A stretch of DNA of 64,000 nucleotides from Rufibacter sp. XAAS-G3-1 (GCF_013623775.1 NZ_JABFAM010000009.1:62001-126000), one strand, 5' to 3'. Shown: positions 18,817 to 28,372, numbered from the stretch's first letter. The notes: a model not told the origin generated them from the sequence alone. Program-made: numbers and translations.

Positions 18817-19629
18817 ATGAAGATTGCATACTCTGCCCTGTTCGCTTTAAGTTCGCTGTTTACGGCTGAGTCTATTTCGGCCCAAACGTTGGCAACGCCG
18901 CCGACCAGCAGTGCTTCGGCGTCCTCTGCCAAGCAGCAAGACCCTAAACTAGGCTCTAAAGTCAATGCGATTATAAAAAGCCAGAAGCCGCAAAGTACGG
19001 CTGCCTCGGCTGCCAAAACCACCCAGACTCCGGCGGTCAAACCAAATCCGGCAACGGCCAAGGCGCAGGCAGACACTAGCCGCCAGAAGCCTTCTGCCGT
19101 AACCCAACGGCTGACCAAGGTAGATATGCTCATCACGGAGCGGGAACAGTTGGTGCTCAAGTATGACTACCTCAAAACGCAGGGCAGCAATTTCTGGGGC
19201 AAAGCCTCCAAAGAAGATCTGCTGGCCGTGGTGGAAGCCTTGAAAGAGGTTTTGCAGAAAGATGAGCAGATCATTCAGGCGGTAGAGCAGGCCAACCTGG
19301 AAACCCGCCGAAGCCTGGCGAAGCGCGCCGCTGAACTGGAGGCGGAAACCAAGAAACTAACCAGTCAGGTACAGGGCGACAAACGGGTGATCACCGACAA
19401 TATCTATGACCTTAAATCTTCGCTCTCCAATGCCCAGAACCTGCTCAGAAACAAAGACCGGAAGGTAAAAGACCTGGAAGAGCAACTGCAAGCCTCCAAA
19501 GACGCCAAATTTGAGCATGATGCCATTGCCGCGTTTTTCGCCATGCTGTGCTTTGTGCTGGTGGGGTACATTTTCAGGCTCAGAAACCAACTGACTACCA
19601 TCCGGGAAGAGAAACACGCCAAGGCATGA
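18817..19629 (+). CDS. Exported coiled-coil protein with a C-terminal membrane anchor
   Basis: 270 residues. An N-terminal signal peptide (IAYSALFALSSLFTAESISAQ) precedes a low-complexity Ser/Ala/Pro/Thr linker (about 25-95). A long heptad-patterned coiled coil (about 100-235, for example LAKRAAELEAETKKLTSQV) is followed by a single membrane helix (AIAAFFAMLCFVLVGYIF) near 240-258 and a basic tail. It would be anchored in the inner membrane with the rod in the periplasm. I do not recognise a family. Its stop overlaps the next start by 4 bp (ATGA), so the two genes are translationally coupled. Confidence 0.8.
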   Translation: MKIAYSALFALSSLFTAESISAQTLATPPTSSASASSAKQQDPKLGSKVNAIIKSQKPQSTAASAAKTTQTPAVKPNPATAKAQADTSRQKPSAVTQRLTKVDMLITEREQLVLKYDYLKTQGSNFWGKASKEDLLAVVEALKEVLQKDEQIIQAVEQANLETRRSLAKRAAELEAETKKLTSQVQGDKRVITDNIYDLKSSLSNAQNLLRNKDRKVKDLEEQLQASKDAKFEHDAIAAFFAMLCFVLVGYIFRLRNQLTTIREEKHAKA

Positions 19630-19991
19630 GTGAACGCCTGGTGCCTGCCGCCAAATACCTGACCTATACCGAGGCCATCGGTCTTTACCATGCCCTCACC
19701 CAGGTGGGCGTGGTGGCACTGGTCAAAACCTGCGGGCCGCCCAGCCTGCCCTTCGGCGATGGGTTGTATTACCAGTTGCAACTTCAGACGAAAGACCTTG
19801 AAACGGCCCAGCCCGTTTTGGAGGAGTTTTCCCAAAAACAGGCCAGAATCAGCGAAGAGCCCCAAACCTGCCCCAGGTGCGGCTCCGTATACGTCTGGCC
19901 CGAACGGAATTTAGCCTGGTGGAAGAAGGTGATCTACGCGGGCACCACCGTGTACCAATGCCAGGATTGCCGCCATTCCTTTTTTGCCTAA
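19626..19991 (+). CDS. Small zinc-ribbon protein coupled to the coiled-coil gene
   Basis: 121 residues from the ATG at 19626, which overlaps the previous stop. The N-terminal half resembles a compact alpha-beta domain (TYTEAIGLYHALTQVGVVAL ... LQLQTKDLETAQPVLEEF) of the kind used to bind signal peptides or nucleotides in small DUF2007-like proteins. The C-terminal part has two CxxC pairs (CPRCGS and CQDCRH) forming a probable zinc ribbon. Bases 19808-19845 include an arm of the palindrome family inside the coding frame (EEFSQKQAR). The function is unknown. Confidence 0.75.
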   Translation: MSERLVPAAKYLTYTEAIGLYHALTQVGVVALVKTCGPPSLPFGDGLYYQLQLQTKDLETAQPVLEEFSQKQARISEEPQTCPRCGSVYVWPERNLAWWKKVIYAGTTVYQCQDCRHSFFA

Positions 19992-20099
19992 ATCAGACAC
20001 AAGACGTAAGACACAAGATAAAGGACACAAAATACAAGACGAAGACAAAAGGATTGATACAGTACTGATTTAGTCTTGTGTTTTGTATCCCCCAAGTAC

Positions 20100-22064
20100 A
20101 TGGATAAAGTTCTGAACGAATTACTAGATGTGCGGGCCCTGCTCAAGCTGGAGCAGGAAGAAGACCGCAAGCAATATCAACTCAAAAACGCCCAAACCAG
20201 CATCACGGAGCGCAAGCGTTTGGGCATCTGCTGGTACCCGGTGAACGTTATCAAACAGGAAGTCGGGTTCGGGAACAAGGTAGTGGTGGAGCTGGAGCGC
20301 ATCTCGGGCCGTGACCAACTGCACATGTTCCAGGCGGGTTCCTCGGCGGCTTTGTTCACCAACGGCGAAGGCGGTACCCTCAACGGCGTGGTGCTGGAAG
20401 TGAAGCGCAACAAACTGCGCCTGGCCACCTCCAAAGAAGACCTCCCTGACTGGATTGAAGGTGGTTCGCGCCTGGGCGTTGAGCTGACCTTTGACGAGGT
20501 GAGCTACCGCGAGATGGAGTTCGCGCTCATGAAAGTGATGGAGGCCCAGAAAACCCGCTTGGCCCAACTCCGCGACATCATCTTGGGTGCCGAGCCCGCC
20601 ATCTTCCACCGCGAGAAGAACTTCACGCCTATTGCCTCGCTCAATGATTCGCAGAATGCGGCGGTCAAGAACATGGTGCAGGCCAAAGATGTCGCCATTA
20701 TCCACGGGCCTCCGGGCACCGGCAAAACCACCACCTTGGTACAGGCCATTCTGCACACCTTGCAGGTCGGCGAACGCAAACTGCTAGTCACCGCTCCCAG
20801 CAATACCGCCGTAGATTTACTCACCGAGAAACTGGCTGAACACGGCGTGAACGTCATCAGAATCGGGAATCCGTCTAGGGTGTCTGAGGTGCTTTTGGAG
20901 CACACCCTGGATTCCCAGATCATGCACCACCGCGACTACAAGCAACTGAAAAAGCTCCGGAAAACGGCACAGGAATACAAAGCCATGGCGGGGCAGTACA
21001 AGCGGAACTTCGGGCATGAAGAGCGGCAGCAACGCCAAATCATGAAAGAAGAAAGCAAGCGTATTCTGTCCCAGGCCGATGACATAGAAGATTATATCAC
21101 CGAGGATTTGCTGGACCATGTGGAGGTCATTACCTGTACCTTGGTGGGCTCGGCGAACCGCGCCATCCGGCATTTGCAGTATGACACCGTATTTATTGAC
21201 GAGGCCGCGCAAGCCCTGGAACCCGCCTGCTGGATTCCCATCACCCGCGCCAACCGCGTGGTACTGGCCGGTGACCACCACCAGTTACCGCCTACCGTGA
21301 AATCCATTGTGGCCGAACGCGGCGGCTTGGCCCGAACCTTGTTTGAGAAGTGCGTGGAGCGCCAACCCGAAACGGCCGTGATGCTGACCACCCAGTACCG
21401 CATGCACCAGGACATTATGGGCTTCTCCAACGGGCAGTTTTACCGCGGCGAGTTGCAGGCCCACGAAAGCGTGCGCACCGCCACCTTGCCCGACGTGCAT
21501 CCGGTTTTTGAACCCGGTCTAGTAGTGGAGTTCATTGACACGGCCGGGTGCGGGTTCAACGACCAGACCATTGGCGAAGGCAGCAGTACCGCCAACCCAG
21601 AGGAGGCCGATGTGCTCATCAAGCATTTGCTGAACCTGCTCACGCCGTATGAACCCATTCCCAAAGACGAACCGCTCCCTGAGAAGCCGCTGCGCATTGG
21701 CATCATTTCGCCGTACCGCGCGCAGATCAATTACCTCAATGACCAGGTAGAGCATCAGCCTAAGTTGGCGGCTTTACAGGCCAGACGGCTGTTATCGGTG
21801 GGTACGGTAGATTCTTTCCAGGGGCAGGAACGCGACATTATCTACATCAGCATGGTGCGCAGCAACCCTGAGGGCGAGATTGGATTCTTAGCCGACATGC
21901 GCCGCATGAACGTGGCCATGACCCGCGCCAAGAAGAAAATGGTGATTGTGGGCGACAGCGCCACTCTGGGGCAACACGCTTTCTACCAGCAGTTTTTAAC
22001 TTACGCTGAGAACATTGGTGCGTACCGCAGCGCCTGGGAACTGCTCTCACCAGAAACGGAATAA
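20100..22064 (+). CDS. UPF1/IGHMBP2-like superfamily 1 helicase
   Basis: 654 residues from ATG 20100. The N-terminal 200 residues contain a beta-barrel with IEGGSRLGVELTF-like sequence, as in the 1B domain of IGHMBP2/UPF1 relatives. Walker A is GPPGTGKT at 203-210. The Walker B/DEAA motif is DEAAQ at 367-371. Then come AGDHHQLPPT (motif III), TTQYRMH (motif IV), GTVDSFQGQERD (motif V) and NVAMTRAKKKM (motif VI), so all helicase motifs are intact. Members unwind DNA or RNA 5'-3'; the bacterial role is not established. It is a single gene. Confidence 0.92.
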   Translation: MDKVLNELLDVRALLKLEQEEDRKQYQLKNAQTSITERKRLGICWYPVNVIKQEVGFGNKVVVELERISGRDQLHMFQAGSSAALFTNGEGGTLNGVVLEVKRNKLRLATSKEDLPDWIEGGSRLGVELTFDEVSYREMEFALMKVMEAQKTRLAQLRDIILGAEPAIFHREKNFTPIASLNDSQNAAVKNMVQAKDVAIIHGPPGTGKTTTLVQAILHTLQVGERKLLVTAPSNTAVDLLTEKLAEHGVNVIRIGNPSRVSEVLLEHTLDSQIMHHRDYKQLKKLRKTAQEYKAMAGQYKRNFGHEERQQRQIMKEESKRILSQADDIEDYITEDLLDHVEVITCTLVGSANRAIRHLQYDTVFIDEAAQALEPACWIPITRANRVVLAGDHHQLPPTVKSIVAERGGLARTLFEKCVERQPETAVMLTTQYRMHQDIMGFSNGQFYRGELQAHESVRTATLPDVHPVFEPGLVVEFIDTAGCGFNDQTIGEGSSTANPEEADVLIKHLLNLLTPYEPIPKDEPLPEKPLRIGIISPYRAQINYLNDQVEHQPKLAALQARRLLSVGTVDSFQGQERDIIYISMVRSNPEGEIGFLADMRRMNVAMTRAKKKMVIVGDSATLGQHAFYQQFLTYAENIGAYRSAWELLSPETE

Positions 22065-22234
22065 ATCCTTTGGCGCGTCTGCTTCGTAGGAGGTTTTTAG
22101 AGGCGATTTTACAGAAACAGCCTCTAAACGGAAATGAAGTGTAGGCCTTCCGCGTGGTGAAAAGCGGCAAAAGGCAGCAATCTTTCCGTAGAATGTATAT
22201 TTTTACACTTGATCATTCATTAACCTATCACCAA

Positions 22235-22747
22235 ATGAAAATAGAAGAGAACAAAGTGGTGTCGCTCACCTACGAGCTACGCGTGACCGACGAAGCTGGC
22301 GAAGACACCCTGGTAGAGACCGCCGACGCAGAAAACCCGATGGTCTTTTTGTTTGGTGTGAGTGGCCTGCCCGAGAAATTTGAGCAGGAACTGGAAGGAA
22401 AAGCGGCCGGTGACTCCTTTAAATTTACCGTGGCCTCTGAAGACGGTTACGGCGATCTAGACGAATCTGCCGTGGTACCCGTGCCTAAAAACGTGTTTGA
22501 GGTAGAAGGCAAAATTGACGACGAAATGGTACAGGTAGGCAACTACATTCCCATGTCAGACAACGAAGGCAACCACATGCAAGGCCGCATTGTGAGCGTA
22601 GAGGCAGACCACGTGCTCATGGACTTCAACCACCCCCTGGCCGGCATGGACATGCACTTTGAAGGCACCGTCATTGACGTACGCGAAGCCACCCAGGAAG
22701 AAATCTCCCACGGCCACGTACACGGCGCCGGCGGACATCACCACTAG
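22235..22747 (+). CDS. SlyD-type FKBP peptidyl-prolyl isomerase
   Basis: 170 residues from ATG 22235. The FKBP half-domains (VVSLTYELRVTDEAGE... and LPEKFEQELEGKAAGDSFKFTV) flank an insert-in-flap chaperone domain (PKNVFEVEG ... MDFNHPLAGMDMHFEGTVIDV), the layout of SlyD. It ends in a histidine-rich tail (HGHVHGAGGHHH) that can bind nickel or zinc, as in SlyD of enterobacteria. It should be a cytosolic folding helper and metal store. The start was chosen because it aligns with the SlyD N-terminus; the longer open frame upstream overlaps non-coding sequence. A terminator follows 23 bp after the stop. Confidence 0.93.
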   Translation: MKIEENKVVSLTYELRVTDEAGEDTLVETADAENPMVFLFGVSGLPEKFEQELEGKAAGDSFKFTVASEDGYGDLDESAVVPVPKNVFEVEGKIDDEMVQVGNYIPMSDNEGNHMQGRIVSVEADHVLMDFNHPLAGMDMHFEGTVIDVREATQEEISHGHVHGAGGHHH

Positions 22748-22770
22748 AATTTATTAAGAATTTCAAATTC

Positions 22771-22841
22771 AGAAAGCCAGTCCTTTGTAGGATTGGCTTT
22801 TCTGTTTTAGGGCTGTTTTACAGGAATCAGGGGTAAAACAG
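22771..22841. terminator. Terminator hairpin followed by a palindrome-family copy
   Basis: AGAAAGCCAGTCCT / AGGATTGGCTTTTCT forms a stem (22771-22803) followed by T residues. It runs straight into CTGTTTTAGGGCTGTTTT ... GGGTAAAACAG (22802-22841), a member of the main palindrome family. Confidence 0.75.
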
Positions 22842-22858
22842 CATTTCAATTATGGCGG

Positions 22859-22933
22859 CTATGGCGCGGAAGTTACTTCCGTGACTTTAGAGAATGCGTT
22901 AAGAAAGTCACGGAAGTAACTTCCGCGCCATAG
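22859..22933. repeat. Palindrome with 30-bp perfect arms, CTATGGCGCGGAAGT family
   Basis: Arms 22859-22888 and 22904-22933 are perfect mirror images with a 15-nt loop. The core CTATGGCGCGGAAGT is shared with the palindrome at 60564-60604. Confidence 0.88.
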
Positions 22934-22980
22934 TGGTGTTTTAGAATCGTTTTAAGGTAATCAGGCTCTAAACAGCATTT

Positions 22981-23053
22981 GTAAGGGCAATCCCTTGTGG
23001 TTGCCCTTTACGTTACCAACCGCATTAGGGCAACCACAAGGGATTGCCCTTAC
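22981..23053. repeat. 27-bp-arm palindrome overlapping the acpH stop
   Basis: Arms 22981-23007 and 23027-23053 (words GGGCAATCCCTTGTGG and mirror) are perfect. The right arm contains the TAA stop of the acyl-carrier-protein phosphodiesterase gene, so this palindrome also forms the end of its transcript. Confidence 0.85.
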
Positions 23054-23640
23054 ATCTTAATTAACGCAATCTGTTCCGCTACATACGCCTGCAACTCGGG
23101 AAAGAACTGCTCGAACTCGTGCAGGTAAAAAGGGTAATGGCGTTCCAGCTCTTCGCCCGCGTTCTCCATTCCTGATTCAAACGGGGTGCGGCGGCTGAGA
23201 CCGGTTAAGGCGCGGGAGATGCCGGAGATCTGGGCGTAGGATACGAGCCAGTTCTGGCTCACCATGTAGGGTAGAAAATGCTGCACCCGCTCAGGCAAGA
23301 GTTCCGGCTTTTGCTGAATATGAGCGTACGCGGCAGCAGCAAATTCTGGTAAAGGAAGCGAACTGTACGAGTGAAAGGTAGACGCCAGGAAATGGTCATA
23401 GAAGACATCGGCGACCACGCCGGCGTATTTCCGGAATTGGGGCCGTAACCGCGCTTTGGACTGGGCGACAATCGGGTGCGAATCGGTGTAGGCGTCAATG
23501 AGGCGGTGCAGTCTGATGCCCTGCTGCACGCGCGGCGGGAAATTGAGAATCTGCGCGCCGCGCACGCCATCGGCAATGAAATTACCCAGGCGCAGGTCGT
23601 CATCGTCACCAGACAGAAATAAATGGGCGAGGTAATTCAA
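23050..23640 (-). CDS. acpH: Acyl carrier protein phosphodiesterase
   Basis: 196 residues, starting MNYLAHLFLS, the usual AcpH start. It has GNFIADGVRG, then RLHRLIDAYTDSHPIV and YAGVVADVFYDHFLA, whose His and Asp residues form the metal-binding HD-like helical site of this family. It removes the phosphopantetheine group from acyl carrier protein. It is a single gene. The codon use is typical for the window. Its stop lies inside a palindrome arm. Confidence 0.92.
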   Translation of the reverse strand: MNYLAHLFLSGDDDDLRLGNFIADGVRGAQILNFPPRVQQGIRLHRLIDAYTDSHPIVAQSKARLRPQFRKYAGVVADVFYDHFLASTFHSYSSLPLPEFAAAAYAHIQQKPELLPERVQHFLPYMVSQNWLVSYAQISGISRALTGLSRRTPFESGMENAGEELERHYPFYLHEFEQFFPELQAYVAEQIALIKM

Positions 23641-23760
23641 AGGTTCGGGTTTAAACCAAAGGTACGTATTCTGGTTAGGAAGGTATGAACCGGCAGCGAA
23701 AGGAACCCTACGCCACGCCTAACCGTATTCTTACCGAGTGACACATCACCTAATCTACCT

Positions 23761-24264
23761 ATGGAAAACGCACAAAACCAAAACCGAGGCGACGTCAAAG
23801 CCTTGATAGAGAAAATTGAGGAAATCAATACCGCCATGCTGAGCACCGTGGAGCCCGACGGCACCATCCGGTCGCGGCCCATGCGCCACCTGAAAGTGGA
23901 CGAAAGCGGCGCCATTTACTTCTTTACGGGCTACAACTCCGGCAAAACCGACGAAATCAAGAACGACAGCCACGTGAACCTGAGCTACGCCAAACCCGGC
24001 GACCAACTGTACGTGTCGGTGTCTGGTACGGCGCAGGTCTACCGCGACCAGCAGCAGATTGACGACCTCTGGAACCCGTTCATGAAATCCTGGTTCCCCG
24101 AAGGAAAAGAAGATCCCAACATCGGTATCCTGAAAGTAACCGTTGACCAGGCCGAGTACTGGGATTCGCCCAGCAGCGCGGTCGTGCACTTGTACGGCGT
24201 GGTGAAAGCCGCCATCACCGGAGAACCTGCCCGTCCGGGCGAAAACAAAAAGATTAACTTATAG
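23761..24264 (+). CDS. Pyridoxamine 5'-phosphate oxidase-fold (general stress protein type) flavin-binding protein
   Basis: 167 residues starting at ATG. The split-barrel flavin fold is indicated by TAMLSTVEPDGTIRSRPMRHL, SGAIYFFTGYNSGKTDEI, VNLSYAKPGDQLYVSVSGTAQV and WFPEGKEDPNIGILKVTVDQAEYWD, the standard succession of the general-stress-protein-26-like (Pyrid_ox_like) family. Members bind FMN or F420 and reduce or handle flavin; the exact substrate is unknown. It is cytosolic, a single gene followed by a short terminator. Confidence 0.88.
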   Translation: MENAQNQNRGDVKALIEKIEEINTAMLSTVEPDGTIRSRPMRHLKVDESGAIYFFTGYNSGKTDEIKNDSHVNLSYAKPGDQLYVSVSGTAQVYRDQQQIDDLWNPFMKSWFPEGKEDPNIGILKVTVDQAEYWDSPSSAVVHLYGVVKAAITGEPARPGENKKINL

Positions 24265-24276
24265 GTTAGAGATTAG

Positions 24277-24303
24277 AAAGGGAGTTTCGGCTCCCTTTTT
24301 TTA
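24277..24303 (+). terminator. Intrinsic terminator
   Basis: AAAGGGAG / CTCCCTTT stem with a TTTCGG loop followed by seven T residues, 13 bp after the PPOX-fold gene. A palindrome-family copy follows at 24331-24368. Confidence 0.8.
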
Positions 24304-24386
24304 TGCCGGGGCGGGAGTTTGCTCTACTTCCGTTTTTGGGCTACTTTTAAGAAAACTGGTCTAAAACCCTCTACCCTAACTTCGGC

Positions 24387-25112
24387 TTGGCACCTTCCGC
24401 TCCTTCTTCTCCTGCGCGCACCACCCTCACCCTGTTTGGCGTAAAACCCGGTCATTGGCGGTGGGGACTGGCCCAGATGGGAACCTCGGTGCGACCCTTG
24501 CAGCAGGTAAAGGGTCTCCGGTTTTTCAAACTGTTGGGCAGCGGCCAAGGCCGAGGGTTTAGCCTGAAACCCAACTTTTACCGTTATGGCTTAATGGCTA
24601 CTTGGGACAGCCCTTCCGCCGCCCAGGATTTTTTTGAAGGCCATCCCCTCCTAGAAGAATACCGACAACATACGTTTGAGCAGTACACGCTAACCTTGCA
24701 GCCCTTGCAGGCGCATGGCTTGTGGAGCGGCCAGAATCCATTCACCCAGGAAACGCACCCAGCTCCAGCCGGTGCCCCCATTGCGGTGCTTACCCGCGCC
24801 TCTATCCGGCTGACGAAAGCCATCGATTTCTGGATAAATGTACCCAAAGCCAGCGAAAGCTTGGACAACGCTGAGGGCTTGCTAGGCTCCATTGGCTTGG
24901 GCGAAGCTCCTTTGGTCAGACAAGCCACGTTCAGCCTCTGGCGCGACGAAGCCAGCATGAAAGCCTACGCCTACCGCCAAGCCGCGCACCGCGAAGTCAT
25001 CAAACGCACCCGTTCGCAGGGTTGGTATTCTGAGGAAATGTTCGCCCGTTTTACGCCTCTTTCCAGTGAGGGTACCTGGAACGGCGTTGATCCACTGGCG
25101 GGGTTGCTATAG
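24387..25112 (+). CDS. Spheroidene monooxygenase (CrtA)-like protein
   Basis: 241 residues starting at TTG 24387; no ATG occurs before the conserved region, so the non-ATG start is required. Sequence shows LFGVKPGHWRWGLAQMG, then FFKLLGSGQGRGFSLKP (the core FFKLxGSGxGxGFS of CrtA-like enzymes) and YGLMATWDS. CrtA is a heme-containing ketolase/hydroxylase that oxidises the end of linear carotenoids. Relatives in Bacteroidota accompany red pigment pathways. No other carotenoid gene is nearby, so the exact reaction is inferred. The upstream 20 bp overlap a palindrome copy. Confidence 0.8.
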   Translation: MAPSAPSSPARTTLTLFGVKPGHWRWGLAQMGTSVRPLQQVKGLRFFKLLGSGQGRGFSLKPNFYRYGLMATWDSPSAAQDFFEGHPLLEEYRQHTFEQYTLTLQPLQAHGLWSGQNPFTQETHPAPAGAPIAVLTRASIRLTKAIDFWINVPKASESLDNAEGLLGSIGLGEAPLVRQATFSLWRDEASMKAYAYRQAAHREVIKRTRSQGWYSEEMFARFTPLSSEGTWNGVDPLAGLL

Positions 25113-25119
25113 GCCGTAG

Positions 25120-25395
25120 GCATAGACACTCGTAGGAGCTGCGCGCACTACGAGGTCTTTGAGTAAGGCATTTTCAAGTTAATACCTGGTTTTCCCTTCT
25201 ATTCCAACTGTACTATACTGCCCTTGATAAAAATCGTCTAACTCTACCCTTCTCTCAAGGAAAAGGAACTATCCTTAGCATTTTTAACCTGTTTTCAGAA
25301 AAAGAGACAAAAAACACGTGCTAATTCTTTAGCCTCAGCGTTATCGCTGGCTCAAAAGACCTTATAGGGTGCGTAGCTCCTACGAGTGTCTATGC
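25120..25395. repeat. 276-bp segment with 21-bp perfect inverted ends
   Basis: GCATAGACACTCGTAGGAGCT (25120-25140, written in two parts GCATAGACAC TCGTAGGAGCT) is mirrored exactly at 25375-25395. The interior contains further short inverted words (ACTACGAGGTCTTTGAG, TATCGCTGGCTC) and a palindrome-family copy at about 25281-25315. No gene is visible. It looks like a non-autonomous mobile element or a recombination product. Confidence 0.75.
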
Positions 25396-25415
25396 CAACT
25401 GCTAAAGAAAATCCT

Positions 25416-25423
25416 TACTTTTG
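25416..25423 (+). promoter_or_regulatory. Candidate -7 box TACTTTTG for leuS
   Basis: TACTTTTG fits TAnnTTTG and lies 55 bp before the leuS ATG, just outside the inverted-end segment. No convincing -33 TTG is at the expected distance. Confidence 0.4.
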
Positions 25424-25477
25424 CCATAGGCCTACTTAGGACTTTTGAACTTGTACCCAATACCTGAACCTATACCC

Positions 25478-28249
25478 ATGTCAGAGTACGACTACCGATC
25501 CATTGAGCAGAAGTGGCAGCGCTTCTGGAGCGAAAACAAAACCTTCAAGACCGAAATAGACACGAGCAAACCCAAGTTCTATTCCCTGGACATGTTCCCG
25601 TATCCGTCGGGCGCGGGGCTGCACGTAGGGCACCCGCTGGGCTACATCGCCTCTGACATTGTGAGCCGGTACAAGCGCCTGAAAGGGTTTAACGTGCTGC
25701 ACCCCATGGGGTTTGACTCGTTCGGCTTACCCGCTGAGCAGTACGCCATCCAGACCGGGCAGCACCCGGCCGTGACCACCAAGCAGAACATTGCCCGCTA
25801 CATTGAGCAGCTGAACAACCTGGGTTTCTCCTTTGACTGGGACCGTGAAGTGCGTACCTCTGACCCAGATTACTACAAATGGACGCAGTGGATTTTCATG
25901 CAGCTGTTCAACAGCTGGTACAACTACGCCACTGACAAAGCTGAGCCAATAGAAACCTTAGTAGCAGAGTTCAAAATGCGAGGCAACACCCACGTAAACG
26001 CTGCCTGTGACGAAGACACGCCGCACGTAACCGCCGATGCCTGGGCCAGATTATCTGAGAAAGAGCAGCAGGATCTGTTGCTGAAATACCGCCTCACGTT
26101 TTTGTCTGAGGCCGTGGTGAACTGGTGCCCGCAATTGGGAACCGTATTGGCGAATGACGAGGTAAAAGACGGTGTATCGGAACGGGGCGGTTACCCGGTG
26201 GAGCGCAAACTCATGAAGCAGTGGATGATGCGCATCACGGCCTACGCCGAGCGTCTGCTGCAAGGTTTGGACACCATTGACTGGCCCGAGCCGGTGAAAG
26301 AGATGCAACGTAACTGGATTGGGAAATCTATTGGGGCCGAACTGCGCTTCCAACTGGACGGCCACGAGCATAAGCACATCACCGTGTTCACCACCCGCAT
26401 TGACACCATCTTCGGCGTTAGTTTCGTGGTTTTAGCACCGGAGCATGAGTACGTAGCAGAACTCACCACGCCCGAGCAGCGCACCCAGGTGGAAGAATAC
26501 GTGACCTGGGCCAAGAACCGCTCAGAGCGCGACCGCATGTCTGACGTGAAAACCGTTACCGGAACTTTCACGGGTGCCTACGCCATCAATCCTATTTCCG
26601 GGGAGAAGATCCCGGTTTGGATTGCTGATTACGTGCTGGCAGGCTACGGAACCGGTGCGGTCATGGCCGTTCCCGGCCATGATACCCGTGACTACGCCTT
26701 CGCGAAGAAATTCAACCTGCCCATTCCGGAAGTGGTAGCCGGAGGCGACCTTTCCAAGGAAGCCTTCGCCGCCAAGGAAGGGAAAATCATCAACTCCGGT
26801 TTCCTGAACGGACTGGAAGTGAAAGACGCCATTAAAGCCGGTATACAACGTGCCGAGGAACTGGGCGTAGGCAAAGCCCGCATCAACTACAGAATGCGCG
26901 ATGCCGTGTTCGGCCGTCAAAGGTATTGGGGTGAACCCGTGCCGGTGTATTACAAAGATGATATTCCGGCGTTGCTGGAAGAAAGTGACTTGCCGTTGGT
27001 GTTGCCCGAGGTAGATGCCTACTTGCCCACTGAAACGGGCGAGCCACCGCTGGGCCGGGCGCAAGACTGGAAATACCGCGGCGAATACGAATACGAGTTG
27101 AGTACCATGCCCGGTTGGGCCGGTTCCAGTTGGTACTGGTACCGCTACATGGACCCGAAGAATGAGGGCGCTTTCGCCAGCAAAGAAGCCATTGCCTATT
27201 GGCAGAACGTGGACTTATACATTGGTGGCTCAGAGCACGCTACGGGTCACCTCCTTTACTCCCGCTTCTGGAACAAGTTCCTGTTTGACCTCGGGCTGGT
27301 GAACCAGGAAGAGCCGTTCAAAAAGCTCATCAACCAGGGGATGATTCAGGGTCGGTCTAACTTTGTGTACCGCATCAAGGACACCAACACGTTCGTGTCA
27401 CACGGTCTCAAAAACGAGCACGAAGTAACAGCGCTGCACGTGGACGTGAACATCGTGGAGAATGATGTATTGGACTTAGACAAATTCAAAACCTGGCGTC
27501 CTGATTTCGCTGATGCAGAGTTCATCTTGGAAGAGGGTAAATACGTGGTGGGTGTAGAAATTGAGAAAATGTCTAAGTCGAAGCACAACGTGGTGAACCC
27601 CGATGACTTAGTTGAAAGATATGGTGCCGATACCCTGCGTATGTATGAAATGTTCCTGGGGCCATTGGAGCAGTTCAAGCCTTGGAACACCAACGGCATG
27701 GACGGCGTGTACAAGTTCCTGCGCCGCTTCTGGAAACTGTTCTTTGATGAGCAAGGCAACTTTGCTGTTATTGAGGAACAATCCACTCCGGCCGAGCTGA
27801 AGTCGCTGCACAAGACCATTAAGAAAGTGGAGGAAGACATTGAGCGTTTCTCCTTCGGAACCAGCGTGAGCCAGTTCATGATCTGCGTGAACGAGCTGAC
27901 GGCCTTGAAAACGAAGAAACGCGCCATTCTGGAGCCCTTGACCATCGTGCTTGCCCCTTACGCGCCGCACATTACGGAGGAGCTTTGGAGCCGACTGAGC
28001 CATACCGAAAGCATCACGTATGCCGCCTACCCTGCCTGGAAAGAGGAATTTCTCACCGAGAGCACCTTTGACTACCCTATTTCCATCAATGGCAAGGTGA
28101 AAACCAAACTCACCTTCGACCTGAAAACGTCCAAAGAAGACGTGGAGAAGGAAGTACTCGCTTCTGAGCAGGTGCAGAAACTATTGGAGGGCAAACCGGT
28201 GAAGAAAGTGATAGTGGTGCCCGGTAAAATCGTGAACGTGGTGATGTAA
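25478..28249 (+). CDS. leuS: Leucyl-tRNA synthetase
   Basis: 923 residues from ATG 25478 ([17 protein letters not shown], the usual start); an upstream in-frame start is rejected. It charges tRNA-Leu with leucine. The HIGH motif is HVGH (49-52) within [15 protein letters not shown]. The editing (CP1) domain contains [20 protein letters not shown] and [18 protein letters not shown], where the conserved Thr-rich site and Asp lie. The signature KMSKS is at 697-701, followed by a helical anticodon-binding domain and a C-terminal LTFDLKTS segment. A full-length, intact housekeeping gene. Confidence 0.98.
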   Translation: MSEYDYRSIEQKWQRFWSENKTFKTEIDTSKPKFYSLDMFPYPSGAGLHVGHPLGYIASDIVSRYKRLKGFNVLHPMGFDSFGLPAEQYAIQTGQHPAVTTKQNIARYIEQLNNLGFSFDWDREVRTSDPDYYKWTQWIFMQLFNSWYNYATDKAEPIETLVAEFKMRGNTHVNAACDEDTPHVTADAWARLSEKEQQDLLLKYRLTFLSEAVVNWCPQLGTVLANDEVKDGVSERGGYPVERKLMKQWMMRITAYAERLLQGLDTIDWPEPVKEMQRNWIGKSIGAELRFQLDGHEHKHITVFTTRIDTIFGVSFVVLAPEHEYVAELTTPEQRTQVEEYVTWAKNRSERDRMSDVKTVTGTFTGAYAINPISGEKIPVWIADYVLAGYGTGAVMAVPGHDTRDYAFAKKFNLPIPEVVAGGDLSKEAFAAKEGKIINSGFLNGLEVKDAIKAGIQRAEELGVGKARINYRMRDAVFGRQRYWGEPVPVYYKDDIPALLEESDLPLVLPEVDAYLPTETGEPPLGRAQDWKYRGEYEYELSTMPGWAGSSWYWYRYMDPKNEGAFASKEAIAYWQNVDLYIGGSEHATGHLLYSRFWNKFLFDLGLVNQEEPFKKLINQGMIQGRSNFVYRIKDTNTFVSHGLKNEHEVTALHVDVNIVENDVLDLDKFKTWRPDFADAEFILEEGKYVVGVEIEKMSKSKHNVVNPDDLVERYGADTLRMYEMFLGPLEQFKPWNTNGMDGVYKFLRRFWKLFFDEQGNFAVIEEQSTPAELKSLHKTIKKVEEDIERFSFGTSVSQFMICVNELTALKTKKRAILEPLTIVLAPYAPHITEELWSRLSHTESITYAAYPAWKEEFLTESTFDYPISINGKVKTKLTFDLKTSKEDVEKEVLASEQVQKLLEGKPVKKVIVVPGKIVNVVM

Positions 28250-28335
28250 CGTTTTGGGGCTGTTTTTCTGAAATAAGTCCCAAAACGGTTCTTCTTGCAA
28301 AAGCCTGTCTCTGAAAAGAGCAGGCTTTTGCTTTT
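28250..28335. terminator. Palindrome-family copy plus intrinsic terminator after leuS
   Basis: CGTTTTGGGGCTGTTTTT ... AGTCCCAAAACG (28250-28287) begins right after the stop. It is followed by GCAAAAGCCTG / CAGGCTTTTGC (28297-28331) and a T run. Two stacked hairpins end the leuS transcript. Confidence 0.8.
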
Positions 28336-28372
28336 AAGTACCGAGACAGCATTACTCTAACCTATTTGTCCT

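Noticed and set aside
25120-25395. Attenuator or riboswitch for leuS
   Set aside because: The large inverted ends lie upstream of the probable -7 box, so they would not be transcribed, and there is no leucine leader peptide.
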